Position numbers and translations under genes: made by a program. From Pseudomonas sp. N40(2020) (lineage in GTDB: Bacteria; Pseudomonadota; Gammaproteobacteria; Pseudomonadales; Pseudomonadaceae), in NCBI RefSeq assembly GCF_014472415.1, contig NZ_JACSZV010000014.1, positions 1 to 64,000 of the forward strand: a stretch of 64,000 nt of DNA. Direction: 5' to 3'. This document shows positions 60,950 through 64,000 of this stretch, one piece after another. Numbering within the stretch: the stretch's first letter is position 1; the number at the start of each line of letters is the position of its first letter. The notes below the pieces were generated by a model that was not told the DNA's origin, made no database searches, and worked only from the letters and a program-made list of their open reading frames with translations.

Positions 60950-61783
60950 ATGATTCGGCTCACCGCTGAACTCACCCCGGCGGGCACCAGTTACCTGGCG
61001 ACCGGCCAAGGCCAGCCCGTGGTTTTGATCCACGGCGTGGGCCTGAATAAAGAAATGTGGGGCGGCCAGATCGTTGGCCTGTCGACCCAGTACCGGGTGA
61101 TCGCCTACGACATGCTCGGCCACGGCGCCAGCCCGCGACCGGCCAGTGGCACCAACCTGCTCGGTTACGCCGATCAGTTGCTGGAGTTGCTCGATCACCT
61201 GAACCTGCCCGAGGCAGCGGTGATCGGTTTCTCCATGGGCGGGCTGGTGGCGCGGGCGTTTGCCCTGCATTACCCGCAGCGCCTGCAAAGCCTGGTGGTA
61301 CTCAACAGCGTGTTCAACCGCAGTGAAGAACAGCGTGCCGGGGTCATCGCGCGCACCGCGCAGGCTGCCGAACACGGCCCGGATGCCAATGCCGAAGCAG
61401 CGCTTTCACGCTGGTTCAGCCGCGAGTATCAGGCGGCCAACCCGGCGCAGATCGCCGCGATCCGCCAGACACTCGCCGGCAATGATCCGCAGGGCTACTT
61501 GACCACTTACGAATTGTTCGCCACTCAAGACATGTACCGCGTCGATGATCTGGGCAGTATTCACGCGCCGACGCTGATCGCCACGGGTGAACTCGACCCC
61601 GGTTCTACCCCGGAAATGGCCGAGCAACTGGCCCGACGCATCCCCGGCGCGAAGGTTGCCGTGCTGCCCGAGCAACGGCATATGATGCCCGTAGAGTCCC
61701 CGCGACTGGTCAACCAGACGTTGCTGGAATTTCTCGAATTCGCACACTCCCGACAAAACCATATAAAGGGGATCGTTGCATGA
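60950..61783 (+). CDS. Alpha/beta hydrolase
   Basis: This 277-residue hydrolase starts at 60950 (MIRLTAELTPAGTSYLATGQGQPVVLIHGVGLNKEMWGGQ), where AGGAG is seven bases upstream. The oxyanion-hole segment LIHGVG (26-31), nucleophile elbow GFSMG (93-97, Ser95), acid region ATGELDPGSTP and catalytic histidine in EQRHMMPVESP form a complete triad. The longer frame to 60791 overlaps the DUF1185 gene. It is coupled to the next gene by an ATGA overlap. It resembles ring-cleavage-product or enol-lactone hydrolases, without proof of substrate. Confidence 0.9.
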   Translation: MIRLTAELTPAGTSYLATGQGQPVVLIHGVGLNKEMWGGQIVGLSTQYRVIAYDMLGHGASPRPASGTNLLGYADQLLELLDHLNLPEAAVIGFSMGGLVARAFALHYPQRLQSLVVLNSVFNRSEEQRAGVIARTAQAAEHGPDANAEAALSRWFSREYQAANPAQIAAIRQTLAGNDPQGYLTTYELFATQDMYRVDDLGSIHAPTLIATGELDPGSTPEMAEQLARRIPGAKVAVLPEQRHMMPVESPRLVNQTLLEFLEFAHSRQNHIKGIVA

Positions 61784-63261
61784 CACTCGCACGCTTCCAG
61801 ATGTGCATCGGCGGAGAATGGGTCGATGCCCTCTCCGGCAAGACTTTCGAAAGCCTCAACCCGGCCACCGCCCAAGCCTGGGCCGAACTGCCCGATGCCG
61901 ATGAGGCCGATGTCGAACGCGCCGTTCAAGTCGCCCAACAGGCCTTCGACAGTCCCGCGTGGCGTGGCCTGACCGCCACCGCGCGCGGCAAACTGCTACG
62001 TCGCCTCGGGGACTTGATCGCTGAAAACAAAGAGCATCTGGCGCAGCTGGAAAGCCGCGACAACGGCAAGCTGATCCGCGAAACCCGCGGTCAGGTCAGC
62101 TATCTGCCGGAGTTCTTCCACTACACCGCCGGTTTGGCCGACAAGCTTGAAGGCGGCACCCTGCCGCTGGATAAGCCCGACCTGTTCGCCTACACCGTGC
62201 ACGAAGCCATGGGTGTGGTTGCCGCGATCATTCCGTGGAACAGCCCACTTTATCTGACCGCCATTAAACTGGCCCCGGCCCTCGCCGCCGGCAACACGAT
62301 TGTGATCAAGCCGTCCGAGCACGCTTCAGCGACGATTCTGGAGCTGGCGCGTCTGGCCCTCGAAGCCGGGATTCCGCCGGGCGTGGTCAACGTTGTCACC
62401 GGGTACGGCCCGAGCACCGGCGCCGCTCTCACCCGCCATCCGCTGATCCGCAAGATCGCCTTCACCGGCGGTGCGGCCACCGCGCGGCATGTGGTGCGCA
62501 GCAGCGCCGAGAACTTCGCCAAGCTGTCGCTGGAACTGGGCGGCAAGTCGCCGAACATCATCTTCGCCGACGCCGATCTGGACAGCGCGATCAACGGTGC
62601 AATAGCCGGGATCTACGCCGCCTCCGGACAGAGCTGCGTGTCGGGTTCGCGGCTGTTGGTGCAGGACGAAATCTATGACGAATTCGTCAGCCGACTGGTG
62701 GAACGCGCCCAGCGCATCCGCATCGGCAACCCGCAGGAAGACAACAGCGAAATGGGCCCGATGGCCACCGCGCAGCAATTGGCCGTGGTTGAAGGTCTGG
62801 TTGCCGATGCCATCGCCGAAGGTGCGCGTTTGCGCACGGGCGGCAAGCGTCCTGCAAATCTCGGCGAGGGCTGGTTTTACGAGCCGACGCTGTTCGAGTG
62901 CGACCGCAACTCGATGAAGATCATGCAGGAAGAAGTCTTTGGCCCGGTGGCTTCGGTCATCCGTTTCAAGGACGAAGCCGAGGCGCTGGCCATCGCCAAC
63001 GACTCGCAGTTCGGCCTCGCCGCTGGCATTTGGACCCGTGATCTGGGCCGCGCCCATCGCCTGGCGCGCGATGTGCGTTCGGGGATTATCTGGGTCAACA
63101 CTTACCGCGCGGTGTCGGCGATGGCACCGATCGGCGGCTTCAAGAACAGTGGCTATGGACGCGAAAGCGGCATCGATTCGGTGCTGGCCTACACCGAACT
63201 GAAAACGGTGTGGATCAATCTTTCTCAGGCGCCAATGCCTGATCCGTTTGTGATGCGCTAG
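61780..63261 (+). CDS. NAD(P)-dependent aldehyde dehydrogenase
   Basis: This 493-residue aldehyde dehydrogenase shows the VVAAIIPWNSPLYLTAIKLAPALAAGNTIVIKPSEHAS cofactor segment, FTGGAATARHV, the general base in LELGGKSPNIIF and the catalytic Cys286 in GQSCVSGSR. The final GRESGIDSVLAYTELKTVWINL is typical of broad-substrate members. The substrate is an aldehyde made by the unseen oxygenase or hydrolase steps of this operon. It starts inside the hydrolase gene and ends 12 bases before the flavin reductase gene. Confidence 0.92.
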   Translation: MTLARFQMCIGGEWVDALSGKTFESLNPATAQAWAELPDADEADVERAVQVAQQAFDSPAWRGLTATARGKLLRRLGDLIAENKEHLAQLESRDNGKLIRETRGQVSYLPEFFHYTAGLADKLEGGTLPLDKPDLFAYTVHEAMGVVAAIIPWNSPLYLTAIKLAPALAAGNTIVIKPSEHASATILELARLALEAGIPPGVVNVVTGYGPSTGAALTRHPLIRKIAFTGGAATARHVVRSSAENFAKLSLELGGKSPNIIFADADLDSAINGAIAGIYAASGQSCVSGSRLLVQDEIYDEFVSRLVERAQRIRIGNPQEDNSEMGPMATAQQLAVVEGLVADAIAEGARLRTGGKRPANLGEGWFYEPTLFECDRNSMKIMQEEVFGPVASVIRFKDEAEALAIANDSQFGLAAGIWTRDLGRAHRLARDVRSGIIWVNTYRAVSAMAPIGGFKNSGYGRESGIDSVLAYTELKTVWINLSQAPMPDPFVMR

Positions 63262-63273
63262 GAGTCCTGCGAA

Positions 63274-63759
63274 ATGATCGAACCCGGCATTTACAAAGAC
63301 GTCATGAGCTCGTTCCCGTCCGGCGTCACGGTGGTCACCACCCTTGACCCTGCGGGCGGCATCGTCGGCATCACCGCCAGCGCCTTCAGCGCGCTGTCGA
63401 TTGATCCGGCGCTGGTGCTGTTCTGCCCCAACTACGCCTCCGACACCTACCCGGTGCTGCGCGACAGCAAGCGTTTCGCGATCCATTTGCTGTCCGCCGG
63501 GCAGACCGCTGAGGCCTACGCCTTCGCCGGTAAAGGCAAGGACAAGGCCAAAGGCATCGAATGGCACTTGAGCGAACTCGGCAACCCGATCCTGGCCAAG
63601 GCCACGGCGATCATCGAGTGCGAATTGTGGCGCGAATACGATGGTGGTGATCACGCGATCATCGTCGGCGCGGTGAAGAATCTGATCCTGCCGGCGCAAC
63701 CGGTGACGCCGATGATTTATCACAAGGGCAAGTTGGGCGCCCTGCCCACCCTGACCTGA
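63274..63759 (+). CDS. Flavin reductase domain protein
   Basis: This 161-residue protein of the flavin reductase-like (FMN-binding split barrel) family has SSFPSGVTVVTTLDPAGGIVGITASAFSALSIDPALVLFCPN, the FMN-binding signature, and CELWREYDGGDHAIIVGAVKNL with the conserved GDH. Such proteins supply reduced flavin to a two-component monooxygenase, which is not in the window and may lie just to the right. It sits 12 bases after the aldehyde dehydrogenase. Confidence 0.92.
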   Translation: MIEPGIYKDVMSSFPSGVTVVTTLDPAGGIVGITASAFSALSIDPALVLFCPNYASDTYPVLRDSKRFAIHLLSAGQTAEAYAFAGKGKDKAKGIEWHLSELGNPILAKATAIIECELWREYDGGDHAIIVGAVKNLILPAQPVTPMIYHKGKLGALPTLT

Positions 63760-63774
63760 TTAACGCGCTCCCTG

Positions 63775-63859
63775 TGTAGGAGCTGCCGCAGGCTGCGATC
63801 CTTTGACTTTGATTTTTAAAGACAAGATCAAAAGATCGCAGCCTTCGGCAGCTCCTACA
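63775..63859. repeat. REP-type palindrome, family A
   Basis: tgtaggagctgccgcaggct ... agccttcggcagctcctaca between two genes of the terminal operon. Confidence 0.9.
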
Positions 63860-63885
63860 GGGGAATGTGTGTGTGAGGAGGAATG

Positions 63886-64000
63886 ATGAATAACGAAAAG
63901 TACGAAAAAGGCCTGAAGATCCGCACTCAGGTATTGGGCGAAGCCTACGTGCAACGTTCAATCGACAACGCCGATGACTTCACCCGCCCCCTGCAGGAAA
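63886..64000 (+). CDS. Carboxymuconolactone decarboxylase-like protein, 5' part
   Basis: The gene runs off the window; 38 complete codons are visible (MNNEKYEKGLKIRTQVLGEAYVQRSIDNADDFTRPLQE). GAGGAG stands five bases before this ATG. An adjacent ATG at 63883 is in the same frame. The sequence matches the N-terminus of gamma-carboxymuconolactone decarboxylase-like proteins (YEKGLKIRTQVLGEAYVQRS). It supports a ring- or lactone-degrading role for the operon. Confidence 0.85.
   Translation, partial: MNNEKYEKGLKIRTQVLGEAYVQRSIDNADDFTRPLQE

Noticed and set aside
1..64000. CRISPR arrays, rRNA or tRNA genes
   Set aside because: No regularly spaced direct repeats were seen. The many repeats are palindromic intergenic elements, and no cloverleaf with a conserved T-arm was noticed.

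Overview
The window looks like chromosomal DNA of a Pseudomonas of the fluorescens group. The grounds are the high GC content, an NAD-dependent glutamate dehydrogenase of about 1,630 residues, AraD1-type sugar-acid genes, DUF6124 proteins, and at least four families of short palindromic intergenic repeats typical of this genus (tgtaggagctgcc..., tgtaggagtgagcctgctcgcgat..., gatcgttcccacg..., catcgctggcaagccagc...).

Positions 1-21100 hold a type II secretion system whose order (vreA-vreI-vreR, then GspJ, H, C, I, G, K, L, M, D, E, F) matches, from memory, the Hxc/Vre locus of P. aeruginosa. It is interrupted between gspI (ends 9006) and gspC (ends 16697) by a 7.6 kb accessory island. The island holds two copies of a DUF6124 gene with long 5' leaders, a HEPN-motif protein, a small exported protein, a Septu-like ATPase/HNH pair of low GC, a second HNH protein, a small basic protein and a TIR-domain protein. 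Short ggggac(g/a/t)gattTATT palindromes or half-palindromes separate several of these cargo genes. No integrase or transposase is visible.

The most striking signal is in the leaders of the two DUF6124 genes. Both carry the same promoter (TTGTGC-17-TATTGT) and a leader of about 225 nt. A hairpin in each leader displays a 10-nt loop complementary over its whole length to the Shine-Dalgarno region of that same gene. The pairing is kept although both partners differ in sequence between the copies. Two further hairpins show identical 8-nt loops, and a single complementary 7-mer between them can pair with only one loop at a time. This also covaries. It looks like a cis-acting RNA switch that I do not recognise as a described family.

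Positions 21200-26020 carry a small exported protein, an AhpD-like protein divergent from a MocR regulator, an ABM-domain protein, an exported cupin and a lipoprotein. Positions 26035-30930 are gdhB. Positions 31693-33553 encode a probable pore-forming bacteriocin and its membrane immunity protein. Positions 34279-41121 are a MoxR/DUF58/DUF4381/vWA/vWA-TPR/BatD operon, and 41240-46703 are sbcD, sbcC and a glutathione transferase-like gene.

Positions 46717-49323 contain small exported proteins, a lactonase-like beta-propeller and a small acidic protein. Positions 49490-56390 are a sugar-acid (arabinonate-type) catabolic locus: MFS transporter, AraD1 and ketoglutarate semialdehyde dehydrogenase on one strand, dehydratase and FadR-type regulator on the other. 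Two good FadR-family operators lie in the divergent promoter. Positions 56467-59891 encode an RND exporter and a YCF48-like protein. Positions 60328-64000 start a catabolic operon (DUF1185 protein, alpha/beta hydrolase, aldehyde dehydrogenase, flavin reductase, carboxymuconolactone decarboxylase-like) that runs off the window.
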